64,000 nucleotides of DNA from Aureibaculum luteum (GTDB taxonomy: Bacteria > Bacteroidota > Bacteroidia > Flavobacteriales > Flavobacteriaceae). The notes under the pieces are model-generated. The model worked only from the letters and a program-made list of their open reading frames with translations. It was not told where the DNA came from and made no database searches. Each line of letters begins with the position of its first letter. Within the stretch, counting starts at the first letter, position 1. This document shows positions 34,095 through 43,557 of this stretch, piece by piece. A program made the position numbers and the translations under genes. The stretch is taken from NCBI RefSeq assembly GCF_003449015.1, contig NZ_QRGD01000004.1:186001-250000 (forward strand), in the 5' to 3' direction.

Positions 34095-35069
34095 TTATTT
34101 GCCATTTTTAAAAGGATGTTTTGCATTTTCCTTTTTTGCAAAAGGATGATAGTCTCCTTGCAAAGGTGATATTTCTCCATTTCTTATTTGCTGTACAATT
34201 TCTATTGATTGCCTGGCATCAGACAATCCAAAACCATTACCAGCAAGTATATCTTTATAACTTCTAGTATGTAGTTCAGTAAACCCATCACTAAATTCGA
34301 GTTCCTCTCCATCTACAGTTATTGATCTATAAGTTCGCTGCCCCTTATCTTTTATTTCTTGCGGTATCACATCATAATCTATTGACAAAAACCATCTAAC
34401 CCTTGCTTTTTCAAACTCTAAATAGCCAGAAGCCCTATCATGTGTATGTAAATGCACGACATTTCGTTTAACCTCACCAAATATCCATGATAACATATCA
34501 TAAAAATGTACCCCAATATTAGAGGCTATACCTCCAGATTTCGATGAGTCTCCTTTCCATGAAGTATAGTACCAATGGCCACGTGAGGTTAAATACGTTA
34601 AATCAACATCGTAAACTTTGTCTTTTGGTCCATTTAGCACTTTATTTCTTAATGCTATTATATTTTCATGTAACCGTAATTGTAAGATAGTGTAAACCTT
34701 CTTGTTTGTAGCTTTTTCTATATCTGCAAGGGCATCTATATTCCAAGGATTTAAAACCAATGGCTTTTCACAGATAGCGTGTGCATCCCTTCTTAAGGCC
34801 ATTCTTATATGAGCATCATGTAAATAATTTGGCGTACAAATACTTACATAATCTAAGTGAATATCTTTTTGCCTTTTCAATTTTTCAATATGTCTGTCGA
34901 ATCTTTCAAATTCAACAAAAAAGTCAGCATCTGGAAAATAACTATCCATAATACCAACAGAGTCAAACTTATCTAAAGCTGCAATTAAGGTATTGTTGGT
35001 GTCTTTTATTGCTTTCAAATGTCTTGGAGCTATATAACCGGCAGCTCCTATTAGTGCAAAGTTTTTCAT
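34095..35069 (-). CDS. wlbA: UDP-GlcNAc-uronate 3-dehydrogenase (WlbA/WbpB-like)
   Basis: A 324-residue Gfo/Idh/MocA oxidoreductase. The N-terminal NAD-binding start reads FALIGAAGYIAPRHLKAI, followed by VSICTPNYLH and AICEKPLVLNPWNID, which is the WlbA/WbpB-type EKP motif. SKSGGIASNIGVHFYDML holds the conserved catalytic His. The family oxidises UDP-GlcNAc-uronate at C3 for synthesis of 2,3-diamino uronic sugars. No WbpA, WbpE, WbpD or WbpI partner is seen in this window. It lies 27 bp downstream of the UpxY-like gene and is the first enzyme gene of the operon. A truncated copy lies at 30850. Confidence 0.8.
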   Translation of the reverse strand: MKNFALIGAAGYIAPRHLKAIKDTNNTLIAALDKFDSVGIMDSYFPDADFFVEFERFDRHIEKLKRQKDIHLDYVSICTPNYLHDAHIRMALRRDAHAICEKPLVLNPWNIDALADIEKATNKKVYTILQLRLHENIIALRNKVLNGPKDKVYDVDLTYLTSRGHWYYTSWKGDSSKSGGIASNIGVHFYDMLSWIFGEVKRNVVHLHTHDRASGYLEFEKARVRWFLSIDYDVIPQEIKDKGQRTYRSITVDGEELEFSDGFTELHTRSYKDILAGNGFGLSDARQSIEIVQQIRNGEISPLQGDYHPFAKKENAKHPFKNGK

Positions 35070-35096
35070 AAATTATGATATAATTATTAAATTTTT

Positions 35097-35633
35097 CTAT
35101 TTTATTAAATTTTTAATTGAACTTACCTTTTTAACATAGTTCAATGGAATTTCAGCTCCGAAATAACTATTTAGAGCTCTTATTTTTATGTAAATTTTAT
35201 TCTGATTTTTTTCCCGAGTATAATATCCCTTTAAGCCTATTAATGAACCCTTGATAACTTCAACCACATCACCTTTTGAGAGATGCTGCTTCATTGAAAA
35301 ACCAGCTTCAGGAGTATAGTTTAATAATAATTTTAAACTTTTAATCTCTTCATCTTTGACAACAGCATTCCTCCCTAAATACTTTAATATTCTTAATGCC
35401 CCAGAAATTGACAAAACATTAGTCAGTTTTTTTTCTTCAATTTTAACAAAAACATATGATGAAATCAATGGGCTTTGAACTTTTTTCTTTCTATCACTCC
35501 ATTGTCTGTAAGTAGTTATTAAGGGTAAATACGCAACATAGCCAGATCGGCATAATTGTTCATACACTTTTTTTTCACTATTGGCACGAGTATAAATTGC
35601 GTACCATTTACTTTGTTGGTTAGTAATTGGCAT
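35097..35633 (-). CDS. UpxY-type NusG-like antiterminator
   Basis: A 178-residue protein from the preferred start at 35633: MPITNQQSKWYAIYTRANSE, then VYEQLCRSGYVAYLPLI, SSYVFVKIEE and a C-terminal KOW-like KGDVVEVIKGSLIGLKGY. It matches NusG paralogues of the UpxY type that let RNA polymerase read through Bacteroidetes capsule loci. The frame extends upstream to 35762, but those 43 residues are hydrophobic, very AT-rich and unlike NusG, so the internal ATG is preferred. As the promoter-proximal gene of the minus-strand locus it probably controls expression of the whole glycan operon. Confidence 0.85.
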   Translation of the reverse strand: MPITNQQSKWYAIYTRANSEKKVYEQLCRSGYVAYLPLITTYRQWSDRKKKVQSPLISSYVFVKIEEKKLTNVLSISGALRILKYLGRNAVVKDEEIKSLKLLLNYTPEAGFSMKQHLSKGDVVEVIKGSLIGLKGYYTREKNQNKIYIKIRALNSYFGAEIPLNYVKKVSSIKNLIK

Positions 35634-35833
35634 TAGGTGATTTTCTTTTTTTATAACGTCATAAATATAAGTATATTTTACAGTAAAAATATATAAACAT
35701 TTAATTATAAATATTTGATGATAGTAAAAATAAAAGTCAAAAAATAAAAATAATAAATTCAAATATCTTTTAATTGGTACTATTTTAATTATTTAATACT
35801 ATTCATCTTTTAATTTTAGATGAAAAAAATAAT

Positions 35834-35841
35834 TAGATTTG
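35834..35841 (+). promoter_or_regulatory. Candidate -7 element for the PIG-L gene
   Basis: TAGATTTG, an exact TAnnTTTG match, lies 30 bp upstream of the ATG at 35871. A good -33 TTTG is not apparent. The gap 35634-35870 is divergent, so it should also hold the UpxY promoter; no exact TAnnTTTG was found for that strand. Confidence 0.4.
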
Positions 35842-35870
35842 TCTATAAATTAATATAGTGTAGTTTAATT

Positions 35871-37262
35871 ATGAAAATTAATTTTTTTTTAAAAATATTC
35901 TTAACCTTTGTATTATTATCCATATTTACGATAATAGTTTATATACTTTTTTTTAGATCGCCAATCTATAAATATAAACCCAATTTGTCTTATGAGTATA
36001 ACTTTGATAATTCTGAAGCAAATAAGTATATTTTACATTTGGATGGTAATAAACTTAATCTCCCTAAAATTAAGGGTGATGTTACAGCTTTTTTAAAAGT
36101 AGAGGTGACAACAAATTTTTTTAGTAAACTTTTCAAATCTTCAATTAGGTTGGTTTCAGAAGACCTTTCTGTAATAAATGATTTTGAAAAAGGAGCTAAA
36201 AACACAAGATATATTAATATAAGTAAGTTAATAAATTCTAATTCAGGTGAAATTGATTTTTTTTATAATAACATAGCGATAATAGACCCAACCGTTGAAT
36301 TAATTATTTTTAAAAATAGTACAATACAAAATAAAAGAACGCTGATAATTGCACCACACCCTGACGATGCCGAAATTGCGGCATATGGCTTATATGCAAA
36401 AAATAGCAATTCTTTTGTAGTTACTATTACAGCAGGTGAAGCCGGTGATTTTACTTATGATGAAGTGTATAAGGACACAATAAAGCATTACTTAAAAAAA
36501 GGTCAGTTACGGACTTTGAATAGCATTACAGTACCTCTTTTAGGTGGTATTCCTTATCAAAATATAGTGAATCTTGGATTTTTTGATACAACATTAGAAG
36601 CAATGTACAAAAATGATACACTAGCTGTAAAAAGTAAATATTGTAAATCAGACGATATAAATACATTTAGGAAACAAAATATATCAAATTTAAAAAATGG
36701 CCTTAAAGGAATTGCGAATTGGAATTCTCTAATTGACAATTTATGTTATTTATTAGATACCATAAAACCTGAAATAATTGTAAGTCCCTATCCATTATTA
36801 GACACACACAATGACCACAAATTCAGTACTATTGCTTTAATAGAAGCACTAAAAAAATCAAATATTAAAGATGGGCAATTATTATTATACACTAATCATT
36901 ATCCCTTAAGTGATTTATATCCGTATGGCGAAACAGGCCATGCTATAACATTACCTCCTAATTTTAATAAAAATTTATATTTTAAAAGTATTTATTCAAA
37001 TCCTTTATCAAATGAATTACAACAAGATAAAATATTTGCGTTAGAGGATATGAATGATTTAAGACTTGATACAGAATGGCGAAGCCCAAAAGGAGCTATA
37101 AAAATAGCCCTAAAAACTATTAAAAGAAAGTATTTAGGGCCACAAATAGATTACTTCAGAAAGTCTGTAAGATCAAATGAACTATTTTTTGTTATGCCTA
37201 TAAGTGATATTTATGATAAAGAAAAATTAAAAATAATTACAGATTATATTGTTTCTAAATAA
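35871..37262 (+). CDS. PIG-L family deacetylase with membrane anchor
   Basis: A 463-residue protein with an N-terminal hydrophobic anchor (about residues 7-28) and a region to about residue 155 without known motifs. A PIG-L/LmbE domain follows, with TLIIAPHPDDAEIAAYG (HPDDAE, residues 163-168), TAGEAGD and the later metal-binding DTHNDHKFS. The family removes N-acetyl from amino sugars. The anchor suggests it acts outside the cytoplasm. Its end overlaps the end of the T9SS repeat protein by 8 bp (37255-37262). It is divergent from UpxY and so is not in the glycan operon, although it may modify the same glycan. Confidence 0.82.
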   Translation: MKINFFLKIFLTFVLLSIFTIIVYILFFRSPIYKYKPNLSYEYNFDNSEANKYILHLDGNKLNLPKIKGDVTAFLKVEVTTNFFSKLFKSSIRLVSEDLSVINDFEKGAKNTRYINISKLINSNSGEIDFFYNNIAIIDPTVELIIFKNSTIQNKRTLIIAPHPDDAEIAAYGLYAKNSNSFVVTITAGEAGDFTYDEVYKDTIKHYLKKGQLRTLNSITVPLLGGIPYQNIVNLGFFDTTLEAMYKNDTLAVKSKYCKSDDINTFRKQNISNLKNGLKGIANWNSLIDNLCYLLDTIKPEIIVSPYPLLDTHNDHKFSTIALIEALKKSNIKDGQLLLYTNHYPLSDLYPYGETGHAITLPPNFNKNLYFKSIYSNPLSNELQQDKIFALEDMNDLRLDTEWRSPKGAIKIALKTIKRKYLGPQIDYFRKSVRSNELFFVMPISDIYDKEKLKIITDYIVSK

Positions 37263-40200
37263 CAATTACCTTTTGGGTTGCATTAAAATTATCATTATAC
37301 ATTTTTATAATATAAATTCCATTGGCAACATGTGATAAATTTATTTGTGTAAAAACACCATTTTTATCACCCTTAACTTCTTTTTGAATTATTATTTTAC
37401 CATTTAAAGCAGAAACTATAAGTTTTACTCCTTCATTTTCTGTTGGTATGCTTATATTTATAACACCTTCAGATGGATTGGGATATACATTATATTCAAC
37501 TGCTTTTTTACTTGTACAATCCTCTACGGTCACCAAAATTTCTACAGTTTCCAGTATTCCATTTTTTTGAGCTGACACCGTATAAGTTGTTGTTTCGTTT
37601 GGACTAACGGTAATACTCGACTCCATTTCTCCAATATCCCATAAATAATTTGAACTTCCTCTAGCTTGCAATATCAATTCATCACCTTTACAAATCGTAA
37701 TGTCCTCACCATTATTAATCATTAATGGTATATTTTCTACAGTAACTTTAACCTCGTCGGTACCACTACAGCTAGTGCCATTCCCAACTTCTACAGAATA
37801 GGTAATTGTACTTTCTGGTTGCACTGTAATACTAGCTGTAGTTTCACCTGTATTCCATAAATATGAATTACCACCCGTTGCAGTAAGTATTACAGTTTCA
37901 TTAGGTTCGATACTTACATCAGAACCTGCATTAGCATTCACAGAAGCATTGACAAAAACAGTGATCTCATCAGTTGCATCTGAATTACAATTACTACTGG
38001 CTGTAATACTATATGTGGTTGTCTTATTTGGGCTTACTGTAATACTTGAAGTATCATCACCAGTATTCCATATATAAGAACCATTACCTTCGGCAATAAT
38101 AGTAATACTTTCCCCACTACAAATTGTAACATCATCACCTAAATTTACACTTGGTGATTGCTCTACTAATACTGTAACTTCATCAAAGACTGAACAATTA
38201 CCTATAGTTGAAGTAACAGAATAAGTTGAAGGTAAATCAGGACTTACCGTAATACTAGCAGTTGTTTCACCAGTATTCCATAAAAAACTTCCATTACCTT
38301 TTGCCGTTAAGGTAATACTTTCTCCTGTACAAATTACTTTATCTTCCCCTGCATTAACTGTTATTTGTGGCCCCACATTTACAGTTATTTCATCAGTTAT
38401 TGTACTACCACATTCATTACTTACAACAACAGAATATGTTGTCGTTACAAGTGGATTCACTTTTATACTTGATCCAGATTGTCCATTACTCCATAAAAAA
38501 TCACCATTCCCTTCTGCAGAAATTAAGACCTCTTCTCCATAACAAACATCAATATCATCACCTAAACTTACTGTCGATAATTCATTCACAGAAACAATAA
38601 CTTCTTCTGTTTGCATACAATTTCCTGATCCTACAGTAACACTATAGGTGGTAGTTGTTTCTGGGTTGACTGAAATACTTGCAGTTGTTTCACCTGTACT
38701 CCATAAAAACCCTCCACTTCCCTCAGCAGTTAACACAACTTCTGACCCCGAACACACTAATACATCATCACTCACGGATAGTGTCGTTTCTTCCGAAACA
38801 TTGACAGTTATTTCATCAGAAACACTAACATTATTACCCCCACAATTTGTGGTAGCAGTAACAGAATATGTAGTGGTCTCATTAGGATTCACAGTAATAC
38901 TAGAAGTCGTTTCACCTGTACTCCATAAAAATGCTCCAACACCTTCGGCGATTAAAGTAACTTCTTCTCCAAAACAAATAGTTTTATTATCTCCTAGGCT
39001 TACCTCAGGAGCTTGCTCAATTGTAACTGTAACCTCTTCCGTTAAAGCACAATCTCCTAAACCTGAAGTAACAGAATATGTAATTGTTTCTGTTGGATTT
39101 ACAGTAATACTAGCCGATGTTTCTCCTGTATTCCAAAGAAAATTTGCATTACCTTCAGCTGTTAATATAACCTCAGTGCCTGCACAAGTTGTTAAATCAT
39201 CACTCACGCTCAAGGTTACACCCGGAATTACATTTACAACGATAGTGTCACTTACGCTCAATACTTCAGTCCCACAATCTATAATAGCAGTTACAATATA
39301 TTCAGTAGTTTCAGTGGGACTAACCTTAATTTGCTTTTTTGTACTTCCAGTACTCCATAAAAAAGCACCATTACCTTGAGCTGTTAAGGTAATTTCATTC
39401 CCTGAACATAGGGATATATCGTTTCCTAAATCAACCGTTGGTTGTTCAGATATTGTAACCGTAACTTCATCGGTTAATGAACAATCGCCAAGACTTGAAG
39501 TAACCGTATAAATTGTTGTTTCTAATGGATTTACAATTATATCTTTACTAGTTTCACCTGTACTCCATAATACATCTCCATTAGTATCTGCTGTTAATGT
39601 AACTTCTTGACTTGAACAAAAAGCGACATCATTACTAACAGTTAACGTTAATTCTGGTGTTACATTTACAACGATTGTATCACTTACACTCAATACTTCA
39701 GTCCCACAATTAACACTTGAAGTTACAATATATTCCGTTGTTTCTAAAGGACTTACATCGATACTTGTTGAAGTTTCACCAGTATTCCATAAAATTTTTC
39801 CATTACCATCCGCATTTAGCGTTACTTCACTACCATAACAAATCGTTAAATCATTTCCTAGATTCACTTCTGGTTGTTCAATTATTGTAACAATGACGTC
39901 ATCACTTATTGTACAATTTCCATCACTAGATGTAACTGAATAGGTTATTGTTTCAGTTGGACTTACTGTTATACTTGCTGTTGTCTCACCTGTATTCCAC
40001 AAATAATCTCCAGTACCTTCTGCTTTTAAAACTACTTCTGCTCCCGAACACGAGGTAACATCATCTCCAGCTGTTACGATAAGATCTGAATTTACATTCA
40101 CTATAATGGTATCTGAAACACTTAAATTTTCATTACCACATTCAATTGTTGAAGTCACAACATAAGTAGTTGTTTCCAAAGGGTTTACACTTATACTTGA

Positions 40201-42447
40201 GCCAATATCGCCGGTACTCCATAAAAATTCTCCATTCCCCACTGCAACTAAAGTAACCTCATTGCCTAAACATGTGGTAATGTCTTCTCCCAAATCTACT
40301 AAAGGTGGTTGGTTAACACTTACCATAACTTCATCAGATGCTGAATTATCGCCATCAGATACTGTAACCGTATAAGTTGTAGATTCTTCCGGGTTTACTG
40401 TTATACTTGCTGTAGTTTCACCAGTACTCCATGAGAATTCACTTCCCCCCGTGGCATTCAGAATAGTTTCAGAACCTTTACAAATTTCAACATCGGGGCC
40501 CGCATTTGCATTAATATATCCAGTAGTATTGTCAGTATATTCATAAGCTCCAATATCATATGAGCTATCATTTAATCGATAATTATTTAAAATGTCATAT
40601 TTATTATCATCATGTCTAGCACCCGCATTAATTAATTTACTATCCGATTGTAATGAAAAATCTCTCGCAGTTATATTTACAAATTTAGGGTCGACTGAAA
40701 TATTATTATTACCAGAGGGCATCCAAGAAGTTTTAAAGTTATATAAATTACTATTATAAAAACTTACTCCTGTTAACGGAAAATAGTTTGCTTTTTGAGA
40801 AAAATTAGAAAACGTACTATTTATAATTTCGAAATTTTTTATATCTGCATTTGGGCTGACATCTCTAAAGAGAAAAGTACCATCATTAAAGGTTGTATTA
40901 ATAATTTTATTATTATGTAATTCTGACCCTGTATACCCGTTTATATAAATACCAAATCTGTGTCCATTAAAAACACAATTTCTTATAATATTATCATAAC
41001 CTATACTTTCATCATTTGTATTTCCTTCCTCCTTATTATCAATAAAACCTATGGCAATTGACACCTCATTACTAACCACTCTTTCAATTATATTATTACT
41101 AACCCCCCCCCAAAGGTAAACTGCACCAGAGTGTTCCTTCATTTTATGATTGTATGCATTAGCATTGTTACCAGCATAACAATCCTTTATAACATTAAAA
41201 TCACAACCATAATTTCTAATATAAAAGCTCTCATTTAAATTTACCCCTTTACTAAGTTCTATTAAATTGTAATCATTATCTAAATTAGTTGAACCTCTTA
41301 TACCAATACCATGAGTTGCAGCATTTGTTGAGGTAGTGTTAAAATTCTCAGCGTAGCAGTTTCTAATTATATTATTATTTCCATTTACGCTAATATGATA
41401 ATCTTGTCTTTCATTCATTGCGGTTCTATCGTTGTATGATTTACAACCGTCAACCAAATTATTTCCACTTCCAAACAATGTGAACCCCCCCATATTAGCA
41501 TTAATACTACGACAATCCAAAAACTTCATATAGTCATTTGATGTAAAGGGTCTATAGGAACCTGATCCTGAGGAAACGTAAGTTGCCAAATTAATAAATG
41601 TTGCATTAACATCATTATGTTGGGTACTATTTCCTCCAAACATCTTCCCGTTAATTCTATCAAAAATCAAGTTACTATTACGGGTACCATTTGCTCTAAT
41701 ACCTTGATAATAATTCGTGATTTGTAAGTTTCTAAACACCACATAATTCGTTCCCATTAGTTGAATCGCGTGTCCATCAGATAATGACGACCCTGTTAGT
41801 GTAGGCATTTCAGAGGTACTCCAACTTTTACCATAATCAAAATAGTTTGAGGTAATATCTCCTTTAGAATTTTTATATCCTATAAATTTAATAGGATTAG
41901 TAGTTGTTCCATCATTATATATAGCCAAATTTTGATTTCCGTAATTACCTGCTTTTATCCAAACTGTAATACCTGCATTAGCCTTTGAAAAAGCTTCTTT
42001 TAAAGTCCAAGCATTGGCTTCAGATACTCCATCTCCACCACCCTTAGCTGAAGTTGTTACAAACCTATCTTTAGAAGTACTAGGCTCAGGAATGTTGTTT
42101 TTTATATACGATAAAGTAAAGTCTATTAAAGGATTATTACTAGCATCTTTTATATCCCCACCGCCTTCATATCTTATGGTATTGTTATCCCAATAGGTAA
42201 AGGAAGATGAAATCTTAAAATAATGATTTGACATTTGTCCTTCATTAATAGTAATTCCAGAAATAGATTTATTATTGACTGTAAAACCAACAGTATTTGA
42301 CCCTGAGATAACCTTATCACTATCAAAATAAACTCTATTAGGTTCAGAAGCCTCTATTCTGAAATTAAAAATTGTTGGTGGTGTATTCGCGAATACAATA
42401 TTAGTAAAGAATACAATACTAACACATAATAGTAATTTTTTAACCAT
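37255..42447 (-). CDS. T9SS-secreted beta-helix protein with 14 Ig-like repeats
   Basis: A 1730-residue secreted protein. A signal peptide occupies about residues 1-20. Residues 25-120 are a Big/SwmB-like beta domain. Residues 125-640 form a right-handed beta-helix region of pectate-lyase/chondroitinase-B type (many N-rich turns, SNLIFDRI, NNIIRNC). Residues 645-1655 contain 14 beta-sandwich repeats, each with a C-x-G-x-E-V-x-L-T-A-type start, a central FLWSTGETTASI and a TTTYSVT end. The C-terminal 75 residues (YNVYPNPSEGVINIS through IYIIKMYN) are a type-A T9SS sorting domain. It should reach the cell surface or medium. Repeats alternate between about 70 and 75 residues. Confidence 0.87.
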   Translation of the reverse strand: MVKKLLLCVSIVFFTNIVFANTPPTIFNFRIEASEPNRVYFDSDKVISGSNTVGFTVNNKSISGITINEGQMSNHYFKISSSFTYWDNNTIRYEGGGDIKDASNNPLIDFTLSYIKNNIPEPSTSKDRFVTTSAKGGGDGVSEANAWTLKEAFSKANAGITVWIKAGNYGNQNLAIYNDGTTTNPIKFIGYKNSKGDITSNYFDYGKSWSTSEMPTLTGSSLSDGHAIQLMGTNYVVFRNLQITNYYQGIRANGTRNSNLIFDRINGKMFGGNSTQHNDVNATFINLATYVSSGSGSYRPFTSNDYMKFLDCRSINANMGGFTLFGSGNNLVDGCKSYNDRTAMNERQDYHISVNGNNNIIRNCYAENFNTTSTNAATHGIGIRGSTNLDNDYNLIELSKGVNLNESFYIRNYGCDFNVIKDCYAGNNANAYNHKMKEHSGAVYLWGGVSNNIIERVVSNEVSIAIGFIDNKEEGNTNDESIGYDNIIRNCVFNGHRFGIYINGYTGSELHNNKIINTTFNDGTFLFRDVSPNADIKNFEIINSTFSNFSQKANYFPLTGVSFYNSNLYNFKTSWMPSGNNNISVDPKFVNITARDFSLQSDSKLINAGARHDDNKYDILNNYRLNDSSYDIGAYEYTDNTTGYINANAGPDVEICKGSETILNATGGSEFSWSTGETTASITVNPEESTTYTVTVSDGDNSASDEVMVSVNQPPLVDLGEDITTCLGNEVTLVAVGNGEFLWSTGDIGSSISVNPLETTTYVVTSTIECGNENLSVSDTIIVNVNSDLIVTAGDDVTSCSGAEVVLKAEGTGDYLWNTGETTASITVSPTETITYSVTSSDGNCTISDDVIVTIIEQPEVNLGNDLTICYGSEVTLNADGNGKILWNTGETSTSIDVSPLETTEYIVTSSVNCGTEVLSVSDTIVVNVTPELTLTVSNDVAFCSSQEVTLTADTNGDVLWSTGETSKDIIVNPLETTIYTVTSSLGDCSLTDEVTVTISEQPTVDLGNDISLCSGNEITLTAQGNGAFLWSTGSTKKQIKVSPTETTEYIVTAIIDCGTEVLSVSDTIVVNVIPGVTLSVSDDLTTCAGTEVILTAEGNANFLWNTGETSASITVNPTETITYSVTSGLGDCALTEEVTVTIEQAPEVSLGDNKTICFGEEVTLIAEGVGAFLWSTGETTSSITVNPNETTTYSVTATTNCGGNNVSVSDEITVNVSEETTLSVSDDVLVCSGSEVVLTAEGSGGFLWSTGETTASISVNPETTTTYSVTVGSGNCMQTEEVIVSVNELSTVSLGDDIDVCYGEEVLISAEGNGDFLWSNGQSGSSIKVNPLVTTTYSVVVSNECGSTITDEITVNVGPQITVNAGEDKVICTGESITLTAKGNGSFLWNTGETTASITVSPDLPSTYSVTSTIGNCSVFDEVTVLVEQSPSVNLGDDVTICSGESITIIAEGNGSYIWNTGDDTSSITVSPNKTTTYSITASSNCNSDATDEITVFVNASVNANAGSDVSIEPNETVILTATGGNSYLWNTGETTASITVQPESTITYSVEVGNGTSCSGTDEVKVTVENIPLMINNGEDITICKGDELILQARGSSNYLWDIGEMESSITVSPNETTTYTVSAQKNGILETVEILVTVEDCTSKKAVEYNVYPNPSEGVINISIPTENEGVKLIVSALNGKIIIQKEVKGDKNGVFTQINLSHVANGIYIIKMYNDNFNATQKVIVI

Positions 42448-42837
42448 AGTCGTTTGTTACAGATTAATTATTTTTAAATAATTATCAGTAATATTTCTTT
42501 TTCGTTAAGACATAAATTTTCTAATTCATTGAATAATGAAATTCAAATCACAGGGAGGTTTTAGAACAAATATTTCTCTGAATTCTCTTCTTAGCAGAAA
42601 TTACTTAACGCAACATTTTTAATAAAATTGTATTCCATTTGATAAACTTCTTAATCCCTCTGAAATTGAACTGCCGCGAACGTAGTTTTCAATTCTAAAG
42701 GAAATCTAAAGTTATACTTAGAATTGTATATATTGTTTAAAAACGTTCTTTTTTGTTGATAAGTTTGATTGAATTTAGAGTAGTTAAATTTAGAGTAGTA
42801 TTTTTGTGCTAAATAATAAATTGCTTAATCGTTATTC
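42448..42837. other. 390-bp divergent gap with promoter-like elements
   Basis: It separates the T9SS gene (minus) and the lipoprotein gene (plus). It holds two copies of AATTTAGAGTAGT with 15-bp period (42772-42799), which may be chance, and a candidate plus-strand promoter (42799-42806). No open frame or RNA gene was seen. Confidence 0.4.
42799..42806 (+). promoter_or_regulatory. Candidate -7 element for the lipoprotein gene
   Basis: TATTTTTG matches TAnnTTTG and lies 31 bp upstream of the ATG at 42838. A TTTG that could serve as -33 is 31 bp further upstream, which is too far, so the assignment is tentative. Confidence 0.35.
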
Positions 42838-43557
42838 ATGAAATATTTGATATTAATTATCATTCTAACATGTTCATTTTTTTCTTGTGATAAAAATTAT
42901 CTTAAAAATAAAGATAATAGTTTTTTCATTTTTGGAAAAGTTGATTCTATTTCCGACAATACTAAAGTCTTTTTAAAAATTCAAGAATCAAACAAAATTA
43001 TACCTTTAGATACTGTTTATACGGTAAATAATGCTTTTCAATTTAATGGTAACATAAGTAAGCCAGAAGTTTTCGGTATTTTTATAGACGGCATTAAAGG
43101 ATCAATTGGTTTATTTATTCAAAATGATAGCGTTTTTATTGATGTAGATGAAAATATGTTAAGCAATTCTATCATTGAAGGTTCTGAGCTAAATGATAAA
43201 TACTTGAATTTTGTAAAAAAATCAAATGAAATAATATCAAGGACCAATTATCTATTCCCGCTTTTCCAAAAAGCAAGAACCGAAAATGATGTTATAAAAC
43301 TGAATGAAATCAATAAAAAAATGGAATTAATTCATAAGGAAAATACAACATTCGTATTAAATTTTGCAAAAAGTAATTCAGATTCCTACATTGCTGCTTT
43401 TGCATTAAAAACATTACTAAATGACAAATCTATATCTGCAGATACCATTGCGTCAATTTATAATAATTTTTCACATGAAGTTAAAAAGGGGGATTTCGCA
43501 ATTGAAATTTTATTACATTTAGAAAGTCAAGAAGCATTAAACAATATTGACAATTAA
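42838..43557 (+). CDS. DUF4369-type lipoprotein
   Basis: A 239-residue protein with a lipoprotein signal: hydrophobic ILIIILTCSFFSC with Cys17 as the lipid site. The next 110 residues form a beta-rich domain (FIFGKVDSISDNTKV, then GSIGLFIQNDSVFI) typical of DUF4369, the N-terminal part of many Bacteroidetes TlpA/AhpC-type lipoproteins. The thioredoxin domain that often follows is missing. The C-terminus is helical with an amphipathic stretch. It is convergent with peptidase E and overlaps it by 4 bp. Function unknown. Confidence 0.65.
   Translation: MKYLILIIILTCSFFSCDKNYLKNKDNSFFIFGKVDSISDNTKVFLKIQESNKIIPLDTVYTVNNAFQFNGNISKPEVFGIFIDGIKGSIGLFIQNDSVFIDVDENMLSNSIIEGSELNDKYLNFVKKSNEIISRTNYLFPLFQKARTENDVIKLNEINKKMELIHKENTTFVLNFAKSNSDSYIAAFALKTLLNDKSISADTIASIYNNFSHEVKKGDFAIEILLHLESQEALNNIDN

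Noticed and set aside
35634-35762. N-terminal 43-residue extension of the UpxY-like protein
   Set aside because: The extension is hydrophobic, AT-rich in codon use and unlike NusG starts; the internal ATG at 35633 fits the family.
38648-39379. Long plus-strand open frame (243 codons) opposite the T9SS repeat protein
   Set aside because: It is antisense to the repeat domains; its Val/Ser/Thr-rich pattern repeats with the same period because of the repeats on the other strand. No signal, start context or family.
38000-40500. Regular repeats about 210-225 bp apart resembling a CRISPR or tandem satellite
   Set aside because: The repeats are diverged protein domains with a single open frame; units are far too long and unequal for CRISPR spacers.
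42772-42799. 15-bp tandem repeat AATTTAGAGTAGT as a regulatory iteron
   Set aside because: Only two copies in AT-rich DNA; not enough to claim a binding site.
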